A stretch of DNA of 51,900 bases, taken from Nemertoderma westbladi (taxonomy: Eukaryota > Xenacoelomorpha > Nemertodermatida > Nemertodermatidae). The DNA is taken from contig JAUCBJ010003399.1 of the NCBI GenBank assembly GCA_032718475.1, positions 1 through 51,900 on the forward strand, in the 5' to 3' direction. Both the position numbers and the translations under genes were made by a program. The first letter of the stretch is position 1. Each line of letters starts with the position of its first letter. This document shows, piece by piece, positions 31,180 to 51,900 of this stretch. The notes under the pieces are model-generated. The model was given only the letters and a program-made list of their open reading frames with translations, had not been told where the DNA came from and did no database searches.

Positions 31180-32464
31180 GAACACACTCTCATGTTTACT
31201 AAATCAAAACAATTTAATTAATAATCAATATTATTTTTATACAGCTTATGTACTTTTCACTATTTATTCATATTTATTACTTATAATATTTAGAAAACAT
31301 ACGTTGTTACAACTCGTGTTATTTTTAGCGACTCCCTGAATTAATTTATCAGACATTGTCAATTAAATTTATTATTGAACATTCCAAATAATATATGATA
31401 ATTTATTATTTTTTTATCTAAATTGTTTACCAAGAAATTGTGAAAAATCAATAGAAAAAATGGCCGCACTGTGTACTGAAATATTCTTTTGACTGCCACA
31501 TAAACAATCCACTTACTATTTGTATTTTAAAATTAAGTGGAATTAAGTGAAAGTGCAATTTCAGCAAAAATACATACACGATGCAATACGTCACAAAGAG
31601 ACCAACATGGTCAGATAAGATACGTTACAAGGTTACGAACCCAAGGAGAAGAAAGCTCCAATCGGAATGAAAGTCAATGGAATTCAGCGGTAACTGCTTT
31701 ATTCCATCGTGGAATTGTGTAAAATTGACGTGTAAGTAATAGCTCTCTCGGGGCAAATATCACACCCTGACCCTGCCCTGGTTTGCCATTCCACAGAGCG
31801 GGTGTCGCAGTTGAGTCAGTCAGATATGGAGCCCATCAGCCATACCTATCCGACGCACATCAACCACCACTGGCTATGCAGCTTATGTGCGTATGGCTAT
31901 GCCCTGTACCCCTGCTGCCAGGTGCAGGTCGCAGTGAGGTGCATTCAAATTGGACATGAGAACACCCTTACCAGCCATTGGTACTGTAGAGTGTAGATCA
32001 CCATCTGCCTGATCAGGCCATATACCACTGCCACCGAGTATATGGGTCCTTAATCCAGTACCACGGCCGTCCCTATCCCAGAAGGAAGGGGGTCCTAGTT
32101 ACAGGACCAGATTTGCCTTTATTAAGATGGTCTACGCAGCCACAGATGGGATCTCATTTATGCTGCATGGAGTTGGCAAGTTTTCTTGATCAATGACCTA
32201 GAGTACCTGACCTGACCTAACTGTAAGTAATAGAGCAGTGGCGGATCTTGCGTATAGAGCTGGTTCAACCCCCGGTGGCGTGTTTCCTCATAGTTTTCAT
32301 TTCTGTCTAAATGGCCAGTTAAAATGAAAAGACTATGAGTCCAATTGAAGTGGACAAAATACAAGTGTCAGTACTAAATAACAGGAAGCAAGTGTCATGG
32401 GAGTGTGACTGAAACTGGTAGCGCTACTGACGAGGAGGCCTAAAGTGAAGTATAAGTAAAGTAA
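31180..32464. other. RIM 3' flank with unassigned higher-GC stretch
   Basis: 31180-31740 is AT-rich with nothing recognised. 31740-32210 is more GC-rich than its surroundings and has no convincing open frame (short ones only); composition suggests a degraded repeat or transposon, but I could not identify it. Confidence 0.35.
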
Positions 32465-32640
32465 ACATGGATTAGGCACAAGGTATGGCGACTTAATTCC
32501 AGTACGGTCCCCCTAGAATTATACAACCCAAGAAGAAACTGGTACTCATTTAGCTACCATAGTGATGCAAGGCAGAGTTGCACCCTGGCTAGTGACTTAT
32601 CCCTTTAAATCAGTCGGCATCTTGCTTTGCATATATGGGA
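32465..32640 (-). mobile_element. SINE body fragment (same family as 28175-28425)
   Basis: Shares GGATTA(C/G)GCACAA, TTCCAGT, GGTCCCCC, ACTCATTTAGCTACCA and CCCTTTAAA in the same order as the copy at 28190-28325. The tRNA-like head is missing, so it is 5'-truncated. Confidence 0.65.
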
Positions 32641-34069
32641 TATTTGACATGCGGAGTCCCATAGATAACATTGATATATAGGGATAATAGACCGCCGACG
32701 TAAGGTACCGGTACGTAAACAGTAAATTAACTCCAACATAATAGGACTTCACTAGATGTTATGCAAACGATATCTTTTGCACAGACGATGATGTTACGCG
32801 AACATGACATTATACAAACAGTTTTAAATTTGGTTTGTCTCGTTGTCGTATCGGTCCTGTTTGCTTAATGTCTTTCCTATAGCCACAAACAGCAGTGCGT
32901 TAAACTCTATCATGCTCTCTTTGCAAATTTAGAGTAATTAGCTTTATTTGCATCCATTTTCCCTTGGAAAGGAATTAATTTTGATTGTGTCAAAATTACA
33001 ACCCCCCCCCCCCTCCCCCCGCCCCTTTCCCTATCTGGTTTCAAAAACATAATGAGTGATATCAACAGTCTAATCCAATACTCTTAAATCAACCAAAACA
33101 CTAACCCCTGTTAGGTTTACTTTGCTATCACTATAATTGTGATGGATGAGGTGTGGGAGGAATTCTAGCTGACCTATTATTAGCGTCAAATCTAGTCACC
33201 ACCAGAGACCTCCAAACTCCACCCTTTCAGACATCACCACGACAACCGCTACGACAACGGACAATCTATACAACCGTAACTGACATACATTATTGGTGCT
33301 ACTTAATATTCATTATCAATTAAGGGGAAGGAACAGTTTAGAGGGAAGGCTTTTCTAACCAAAACAATAAACCAAGAGAGTACACGTTATAGTATCATAT
33401 TTTCGTTGTCCACTCTGGTTGTGGGTCTTTGGTGTAGCGTCTTACACTTCTGAAGATCAATACATTACGCCCCATTACACTTAGTATAAGACACGACCTT
33501 GTAAACATTTTAGAAAGCAACTGTGGGAATGGGCTGTTGTACGAGCATCATTATTATATTATTATCGAAGAGTCGGTATGTCTGCATGTATGTCGGGGGA
33601 ATGTTGTAAAAACATTTCCGACAACTTTAGAAATTTATGACATTTCAGACCAAAATTTATCCAGTTCACAATAAACTCAATCGAGCTCCAGTTTCTGTAA
33701 AGTCTCCCACAGTTAGATTTTCTTTGAGCAATGCCTTTATTGAAACGGCAACTACAAACGCTCTAGACTATGCCAAACGGAATAATTATGAGTTAACTAA
33801 CGAAGGGTGATGTTCCTTGGTTATTCGAGTTAATAGGGCAGTAACGTACTACGTTTGTTAAACGGTCGTTCGAGTCCTTAACATAGTGAAGTTTAGTTCA
33901 GTTTTTGCAGTTATTTAAGGCATCTCGTAAATTACGCCTTTTGTGCATGCAAGTGGCAGCTGATTGATTCTTAGTGTTAGGAATTACACAATAACACTTT
34001 TCTCCTATAACTTAAATAGCATTCTAGAACGGATGAAATAACGAAATAATCGATTTTAATCGATAATCG
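32641..34069. other. Intergenic, no gene recognised
   Basis: Between RIM and the collectrin-like gene. It holds a poly(C) tract at 33001-33020. I find no convincing coding region. Confidence 0.5.
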
Positions 34070-34189
34070 GTTTCAAATATTAAGCAATATGTTAGATTTG
34101 TATAAATTTCGAGGAGTGGTCCGTGTCATCAGAAAAATATAGTGGTAAATGGTCAAGGCGTTCTAGAACTGTAGTTCTAGAACGCCTTG
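34070..34189. mobile_element. Foldback-element fragment with perfect hairpin
   Basis: 34070-34150 resembles one arm end of the element at 24198-24947 (TTCAAATATTAAGCAATATG, GTCCGTGTCATCAGAAAA). It runs into a 36-base palindrome at 34154-34189: CAAGGCGTTCTAGAACT, loop GT, then the exact complement. Confidence 0.65.
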
Positions 34190-34782
34190 CATATGGTGTA
34201 TATATTAGAAAACTTGTCTCACATCGTAGGATGTATATATTAATAATACATGGATAGTATCGATAGTGTGTATTAGAACTGAAATGTAAAACTACTCGCA
34301 ATAAAGTATCTAATGATTTTATAATCAATAGCTCATGTTGTCATGCGTAATCAGTTGTTAATCATTATTTATAGTTCCTCCAAAAATATCACGCCCCATT
34401 TTGAATATCCTCCCCCAAACAAAACCCTTTTAGAAATGTTATAGTTCCTCTAAAACATAGCCGGCGACATACGTACGGTTACAGTTTCATAATCTGTACA
34501 GAATTACGGTAATAATTTTTCGTGCGAAGATTTAACGCAGACGGGATGGGAAAGTCCCGTTATATGTAATGTTGGTATAGTTGGCCGGTGCAATAACGTA
34601 AAAGAAAATTTTTTATATAACCGCTATAATTTATTTGTTGGTAAAACAAAGGTATTCATTATATCAAAAAGAAATTATTCGAAGTGACACTATTGCCATA
34701 AGTATTTATATATAATATCTCACTCCACTCATATCAATCTGTTTCGGAGTCTGCCATAAGCTTTTCACGCTAAAAGCCCTAA

Positions 34783-34788
34783 TTTATT
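34783..34788 (-). terminator. Polyadenylation signal of the collectrin-like gene
   Basis: AATAAA on the minus strand, about 120 bp past the stop codon. Assigned by position only. Confidence 0.5.
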
Positions 34789-34908
34789 TTTAATTATTTT
34801 GGAAAAATCTAATCTTATCTTAAAGACCTAACACAACGGTTTATATTGCCGTTGTCTACGCCGTTGTCTACATTTATAATCTTTCAGTTTATATCGTTGA
34901 ATAACTTA

Positions 34909-35682
34909 TCAGAATGCTGTTCCATCATCGTCCTTCACATCTAGAACAGGGTTGTCCCTTCCTTGGTTACCATGGGTACCGCCTGCCTTCACATCTGTAT
35001 CAGCTGGCGACATTTTTATCTCGAGCATTTTCTCTGCTCTGTCTTCTCTCTTTTTTCGACCGTGTATGGTTCGGTTGATGACGTAAGCAATTCCAAGCAA
35101 CACGAATATCCCCATGGTAACAATATAAACAATCAACCAGTTCTCCAGCATCGGAACGTATGGTGGTTCAACGGTAGGTGGTAAATCTTCGAAAGCAATC
35201 GAATTCCCCCAAAAGTCAGGCGAATTAAATTTACCCAAATTCAATCTTATCGCGTCGATCAATGCGCCATCCGGTATGGTTGTGTTCTCCGCTTCCGTGA
35301 CAAAGAAGTAGAACCACAGCTTTTTATTCTTGTAGGCAATCCGACCCGCTATTTTGACGTCGTCAGCTGTAACAAGGCCCCATTCCTCACTGTCTCTGTT
35401 AACACTGAAGACAACGAGACTCTGGAATAACGGCCAATCGTATTCCACGAAAGATTCCTTGGACGGTACGTTGTAGAAGATTACTTTGGGATGACCGCCC
35501 CCCTCACCCGGTTCCGGAGTTACCACGTCGTCATCGTACTGATCAACGGCGCGCCTGGTAATATCAGCGCCATCTATCTGGGGTAGAGCGTAATGGCCAG
35601 CCAACACAGCCAAAAGGAAAACATTGGCAAAAAAAAACACCATCATAAGATATTGAATAAATCGTCTCCTAACGCTTCCCAT
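34909..35682 (-). CDS. CLTRN: Collectrin-like (TMEM27/ACE2-tail) single-pass membrane protein, intronless
   Basis: 257 residues in one exon. Residues 8-30 are a hydrophobic signal sequence. Residues about 66-180 form a collectrin-like ectodomain (SLVVFSVNRD, KLWFYFFVTEAENTT, IDAIRLNLGKFNSPDFW, PPTVEPPYVP). Residues 182-202 are a membrane segment (WLIVYIVTMGIFVLLGIAYV). A basic stop-transfer (GRKKRED) and a cytoplasmic tail ending DNPVLDVKDDDGTAF follow. Collectrin and the ACE2 neck have the same order: fVVFSlr, SFYFmVTDpsNTS, AIRmsRgrIN, PTLesPYePP, WLIVFgVVMG, and the tail NPGFQNTDDVQTSF. In that family it traffics amino-acid transporters and has roles in secretion. There is no peptidase domain. 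The C-terminal T-A-F is a class I PDZ ligand. The start codon follows a TATA box by about 60 bp. Confidence 0.8.
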   Translation of the reverse strand: MGSVRRRFIQYLMMVFFFANVFLLAVLAGHYALPQIDGADITRRAVDQYDDDVVTPEPGEGGGHPKVIFYNVPSKESFVEYDWPLFQSLVVFSVNRDSEEWGLVTADDVKIAGRIAYKNKKLWFYFFVTEAENTTIPDGALIDAIRLNLGKFNSPDFWGNSIAFEDLPPTVEPPYVPMLENWLIVYIVTMGIFVLLGIAYVINRTIHGRKKREDRAEKMLEIKMSPADTDVKAGGTHGNQGRDNPVLDVKDDDGTAF

Positions 35683-35741
35683 TAACTCGTACAGTTAGTG
35701 ATAATTAATAGCTTAATTTACTCAACATTTACTGAAATTTG

Positions 35742-35749
35742 TTTTTATA
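35742..35749 (-). promoter_or_regulatory. TATA box of the collectrin-like gene
   Basis: GTATAAAAAC on the minus strand, about 60 bp upstream of the ATG at 35682, leaving room for a 5' UTR of about 30 bases. Confidence 0.55.
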
Positions 35750-35759
35750 CTTTTTAATT

Positions 35760-37320
35760 TTGTTATATTTTTCGTAAAAATCGCGAATATGGGGCGAATA
35801 TTTGTTGTTTCAATGTTAGTACCCAGAAAGACTAACTATCACATTTATTTGTAGAGTACCGTAATTATTTACAACTTTTGCTTACTATAAAGACTGTTAT
35901 TCAAAGAGAATAAAACCAACTTCAATTTCAGGAATACAATCATTATTTATGAATCAGGCCTGTGTCTCTATGAGTCTGTGGTTGTGGTTATGAAGAGGAA
36001 TCTTATATTATCTGATATTTGTTTCCGAAGCGCATGAGAAAGACCAAAGTTCACAATAATTCATTCTTTTCTGATATGTATTATTGTTTGTTCGATAAAG
36101 TAAGGAAATTGATTACATCATAATGGCCTTATAAAATTACATCAAATATCACGTTTTCCAGTGTGTGTGAGGTAAATATTCCACCATACCAATGGAAACA
36201 TTAAAGGGAGTAGTAAAGGCATCCAATTTTTTTTCCAATTTTTTTTTTCTGTTTCATCTAGAGCAAATTTTTATAAAGATTCCAAATTTGAAAACCGTTT
36301 AGCAATATCTGTCTTACTTCTCGAGATATGGCTGTCTGTCCGTTTTACTGTCGGTTTGTCCGTGAGTATGTCTTCCGTCAATAAAAAGCAAACTATATTT
36401 CTAAAAAAAATCACATAACGGGTTTTCGTGGTCGGTGACTTCACTTCTGATGTCAATATTCAAATTTGGCCTCGTCGTTTCTGTCTATATGCCTGTCAGT
36501 CTGTCCGTCAAAATATAACCGACACACTGACTGCCAATCAGACAATTTCTAAGTCATCAAATGTTAAAACTGACACTCGAAGTGAATTCTGCGACCAAGA
36601 AAACTCCTCTAATAACTAAATTTTTAACAAGATTATATGCCCTTTTCTTATATTTGACGGACAGATTAGACTGTCGGATATTCTGAAAGACCGACAGACA
36701 GACATACAGACAAACAAGAATTCACTAAAAGTGAAAACTTACGTCAGAAATGAAATCAGCGACCAGGAAAACCCCATAGCAAAAATCTTAGCACGGTTTT
36801 GTGCTTTCTTTTTGCTAGGTATATATTGGCAGACATTATTTCATAATAACAGACAGTTTTTGCGCGGGAAGGTTCAAATTCTAACTGTATTTTTCTCAGA
36901 ATGAGTTTTTAGAATTCTTTCGGTACATGTTTCTCAGCTGCCATTTGAGTTATACACTTGAAATTTTGCGCGATTTCGCGCTTGTTATATTATGTACGCA
37001 TAAGCACCGAATTGTGATTTTAATGCGTCCAGTTTCCCCTGGAGAGATAACTTCCTGTGTGAGTCCCCCCTCCCCCCACCCCCTCCCTCTCCTATCTGGA
37101 TACTATCCAGAGACTATCACTTTATATACAAGCTTGCCAGCGAGAGCTGGCAATATGGACGGATCCATTGCTATCAATATTGTTGTAATAAATTACGCGC
37201 CTATGCAGGGAAGCCTAATAACGAAAAACGCAAAACGAAACAGGGCAAAGTACCGTCTGTACAATACAATTATTATTTTATTGTTTGTTGTAATGAATCA
37301 AACAAACAAATACGTGTGAG
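35760..37320. other. Intergenic; inverted-repeat remnant near 36330-36830
   Basis: CACTTCTGATGTCA and GTGGTCGGTGACTTCA near 36430-36450 resemble, in inverted orientation, CGTCAGAAATGAAATCAGCGACCAGGAAA-like pieces near 36745-36775; a third diverged copy is near 36575-36610. This suggests an old foldback element. No gene recognised. Confidence 0.4.
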
Positions 37321-37332
37321 AAATAAGGACAT

Positions 37333-37808
37333 TCATGATGGATCCGTCCAACATCCATGATGGATCCGTCCAACATGATGGATCCGTCCAACATGATGGA
37401 TCCGTCCAACATGATGGATCCGTCCACCATGATGTATCCGTCCAACATGATGGATCCGTCCAACATGATGGATCCGTCCAACATCCATGATGGATCCGTC
37501 CAACATGATGGATCCGTCCAACATGATGGATCCGTCCAACATGATGGATCCGTCCAACATGATGGATCCGTCCAACATGATGGATCCGTCCAACATGATG
37601 GATCCGACCAACGTCCATGATGGATCCGTCCAACATGATGGATCCGTCCAACGTCCATGATGGATCCGTCCAACATGATGGATCCGTCCAACATGATGGA
37701 TCCGTCCAACATGATGGATCCGTCCAACATCAATGATGGATCCGTCCAACATGATGGATCCGTCCAACATGATGGATCCGTCCAACATCTATGATGGATC
37801 CGTCCAAT
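37333..37808. repeat. 18-bp minisatellite with BamHI site (about 26 units)
   Basis: Unit CATGATGGATCCGTCCAA, with longer 22-base units (CATCCATGATGG) spaced along it and single variants (CACCATGATGTATCC, GGATCCGACC). Long open frames across it on both strands follow from the period being a multiple of three. In the intergenic region upstream of the kinase gene. Confidence 0.93.
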
Positions 37809-37809
37809 A

Positions 37810-39194
37810 TAAAAGATCATAGTGATATTGTTTAGGAAGGATTTCGTCACCTAATCCGAACAATAATTGTGTGGATATTTTATGAAACACGTTAGTACCG
37901 GTATGGCTTACGTAAAAGGAGTAAAGTAACCATTGCATATGGAATTCGACATTTCATATTCAGACGTATTGACTGATTATCACACTCTAAAGCTCATATT
38001 GAGGGGGAAGGCTTAACCCACACATACTTACTTTATTAAATAAAGCTCTTGTATGGGTTTATAGTACCTTATAAACCTAACTTCCGTGTTTGTGGGCTAC
38101 ATTAACCAATACCCCTATGATTGCATATTCCCGAGTATTAGTAACACTGCCAAATTATACTGATATTCATTTCGGGGGTTTTTTAAGTTAATAATAAATT
38201 AACTCGACAAGTATTTTATAGCTTATGATTAATAGTTTCAGGTCAAACATTCCACAACATTTGTTTAAAGGGTACCACAATATATGTGTACAAATTCTCT
38301 TTAAAACAGACTTATTATAATGCTTCACCATATACTGGGTTACAACATAGAACCAATGAATTTAATGTATTAATTCAATCATTCATTATATTATTGTTTG
38401 TCAATTACACCAGTAGTGTCATTAGCTAAGTTAGCCAATAAAACTTTGGGTTAAATGTGAATGTGATAAATATTCATTAGTTCGATTAGTTGTCTAAATT
38501 GACAGGATATTAATTCATCACTGATGAAAAATAATTCTTAATTAATTTAGTACTTCGAAACCGATTGTTTTACGCAATGCTTTCACTATTAACTATTAAA
38601 TAGCTATTAATTAGCCAACAATATTAATATTATGTAATATAGTAAGAGTCCAGTTCAAATCCGAGAGAAGGGTGTTCTGTAAGATTGTAAAGTAATATAT
38701 CACATATATATATAATAAATAATACATCAGTAATATATGTTATATATTCATCCTTCTTCAGGGGAATAATATACTGTGAATATATAGTGTATATATAAAC
38801 ATTGGGGAATATTGTGATGTTATGTTTATATCTTTTTTAATAAATAATATATTACTCCAAAAATAAAACTGTATCTAGTTCTATTGAAGTTCGTGTATTG
38901 TTTTAGGTAGAATAACGTGCCACTGAGACTAGTTCCTTTCCCATAATTAATTGAGTAGAGAAAATAACACTCTACGCTAAAACCACCGGAATAGAATAGT
39001 AGAGTAAATAAAATTTCAAATTCCAAATAAAGATATTTTACTTATCATAAAAATCGTGAATTTTACTGACTTCATAACAATTTTTCTAGCAGTTTGAACT
39101 ACTGTATCTGGTATTTAGGATTAATATTTGTGGTTTAGTTTTGCAATTATTGAACTGGTAAAACTTGAATACACATGATCGTCAATAAAACAAC
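37810..39194. other. Upstream region of the kinase gene
   Basis: AT-rich, with ATATAT tracts near 38700-38720. No coding region and no clear core promoter element could be assigned. Confidence 0.4.
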
Positions 39195-50532
<11,338 letters not shown>

Positions 50533-50726
50533 CCATCCATCCTCTATTATTGCAGTTCCAATATTTTTATCAGTAATTATACTGTATAACTGCTGCGAAA
50601 TCAGATTATATGAAGTTATTGTGCGGGAGTCGATCCCACTCAGGGGACTTCTATTATTTGCATCTCCATAAAGAAATTTGATTTTCATTTTTCTTTAATT
50701 TTCATAGTCAAGAAATGTTTAAATTA

Positions 50727-50732
50727 AATAAA
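50727..50732 (+). terminator. Polyadenylation signal of the kinase gene
   Basis: AATAAA about 195 bp after the kinase stop codon. Confidence 0.6.
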
Positions 50733-51098
50733 CACGTTCATAAATAGTTAAAAAGGTACCGGTGTACCACCAGGACGTGTACCAGTGTATTTTTTATAGT
50801 TTAATATAAACTTTTAACGGCTGATTTCTCCCAAAGAGTAATGTTATCTGTACTACTGACTTTTATTATTATTTTGGTCCGAACAAATTGCACTGTAACA
50901 TTCTCCTTTCCCAGGAATGGTGCACACACTTTCCAAATATCCTACTTGTCCGAAAAAAATCATGCGAGTCACTTGGCCCAATAAGAAACTCATCTAAACG
51001 ATAAATGTTAAATGTACCACTTTCCCAATAAGTTCCTTGGTTCCTTAAATTGCTCATAATTTCTATGCTTCTACAAAATTTGTTATACTCACCAAACA

Positions 51099-51722
51099 TA
51101 CACCATGTCCTGGAATATAGTGTCGTTATTCAGGTTACATGGACCACCCCCCCCCCCCCCCCCCCCACCTAATTTTTTTACAAATCTAAATGAGATTGCA
51201 TGACATTTGAAACTGAGTTGGTTTCACCTCCCTCCCTCCGCCTTGCTTGGTGAGCCCAAGGAATGCTATATAGAGAATCTCTATGGAGCATTCCATGGTG
51301 AGCCATAATTCTTATTTTCACTTTCATTCTTTAGGTACAAGCATTTTAATAAAGTGTCTCCGACGAAATTGCATATGTTAAGCAGTTATTCTTCAACTTC
51401 ATAGTGATTTGTTGGTCTTGGTACTGATGGAAAGCTGATTCCATTCCAATTATGTAAAAACATTTTAATTTGCTTTGGAACTTTAAAGTTTAAGAATAAC
51501 TGCGGTGTTACCTGTGCAATTTCGCCTGAGACATTTTTTTTAAAATGCTTGTACCTAAAGAATGAAAGTGAAAACAAAATTTCTAGCTCACCCACAGCAG
51601 AGGAGGGAGGTGAAACTATCTATGTTTCAAATTTCATGTAATCTCATTAAGATTTGTAGAAAATTTGGGGGGGGGGGGCAGGTACCTGAATAATGGCACT
51701 ATATTCCAGGACATGGTATACT
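51099..51722. mobile_element. Long inverted-repeat (foldback) element with poly(C)/poly(G)
   Basis: Left end ACCATGTCCTGGAATATAGTG and right end ACTATATTCCAGGACATGGT are complements, as are TTTCATTCTTTAGGTACAAG (about 51325) and CTTGTACCTAAAGAATGAAA (about 51547). A poly(C) run at 51147-51167 faces a poly(G) run at 51668-51679. The ends resemble those of the element at 24198-24947, so the two belong to one family. No coding region. Confidence 0.8.
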
Positions 51723-51900
51723 ACGTTATTTCATTCCAGATACTGATAATATACTGATATACTGATAATATCAACTTCGCATAATATTTACTATATTCTT
51801 TTTAAATAGAGTAGCACTGTATTTCACGCCGGCTCGGTTGGTAATATTTCCACGAACGAGATGAGCGAGTGAGTGAAATGTGAAACAAGAGCCTGAAAGT

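Noticed and set aside
37278-37850. 190-, 151- and 117-codon minus-strand frames over the 18-bp array
   Set aside because: Pure repeat translations (CWTDPS, HHVGRI) with no non-repeat coding part.

Overview
The window is nuclear DNA from an animal (metazoan), most likely a marine invertebrate. The reasons are spliced genes with GT-AG introns, AT-rich introns with more GC-rich exons, LINE, SINE and inverted-repeat elements, and three animal genes: a RIM active-zone protein, a Src-class tyrosine kinase and a collectrin-like membrane protein. A collectrin-like gene hints at a deuterostome such as a tunicate, but that is a guess.

Layout. (1) Positions 255-30975, plus strand: the 3' part of a RIM (RIMS/UNC-10) gene. 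Thirteen coding exons can be placed with matching intron phases: a pre-PDZ piece, the PDZ domain, a Ser/Pro-rich linker, C2A, a linker with a PxxP motif, and C2B. The N-terminal Rab3-binding zinc-finger region should lie upstream of the window. (2) Two RIM introns are swollen by satellite-like arrays. One is a 36-bp array of about 260 units (1680-14815), interrupted by two near-identical LINE copies. The other is a 46-bp array of about 110 units (15985-21110). Smaller arrays lie in later introns. (3) Positions 30976-34900: intergenic DNA with SINE and foldback fragments. (4) Positions 34909-35682, minus strand: an intronless collectrin-like type I membrane protein with a C-terminal TAF (PDZ-ligand type) and a TATA box. 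(5) Positions 35750-39194: intergenic DNA with an 18-bp array. (6) Positions 39195-50532, plus strand: a complete five-exon, 531-residue SH3-SH2-kinase gene, with introns full of LINE fragments, a foldback-type element and a 43-bp array.

The most striking observation is that tandem repeats here seem to grow out of 5' splice sites. At the RIM PDZ exon, a 33-bp unit spanning the exon end and its GTTAGT donor is present three times. It leads into the roughly 13-kb 36-bp array, in which nearly every unit still carries AAA|GTTAGT. At the RIM C2B exon, another 33-bp unit spanning coding sequence and donor is present four times. In the kinase gene a 43-bp array starts within about 20 bp of the exon 2 donor. 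These arrays would place extra, often in-frame, donor sites or hundreds of decoy donors next to real exons.

The RIM PDZ exon also carries an apparent one-base insertion (809/810) that shifts frame in the middle of the domain. It could be an assembly error, an allele or a real lesion. RIM is a synaptic scaffold and the kinase is a cytoplasmic signalling enzyme; nothing here links the three genes functionally beyond adjacency.
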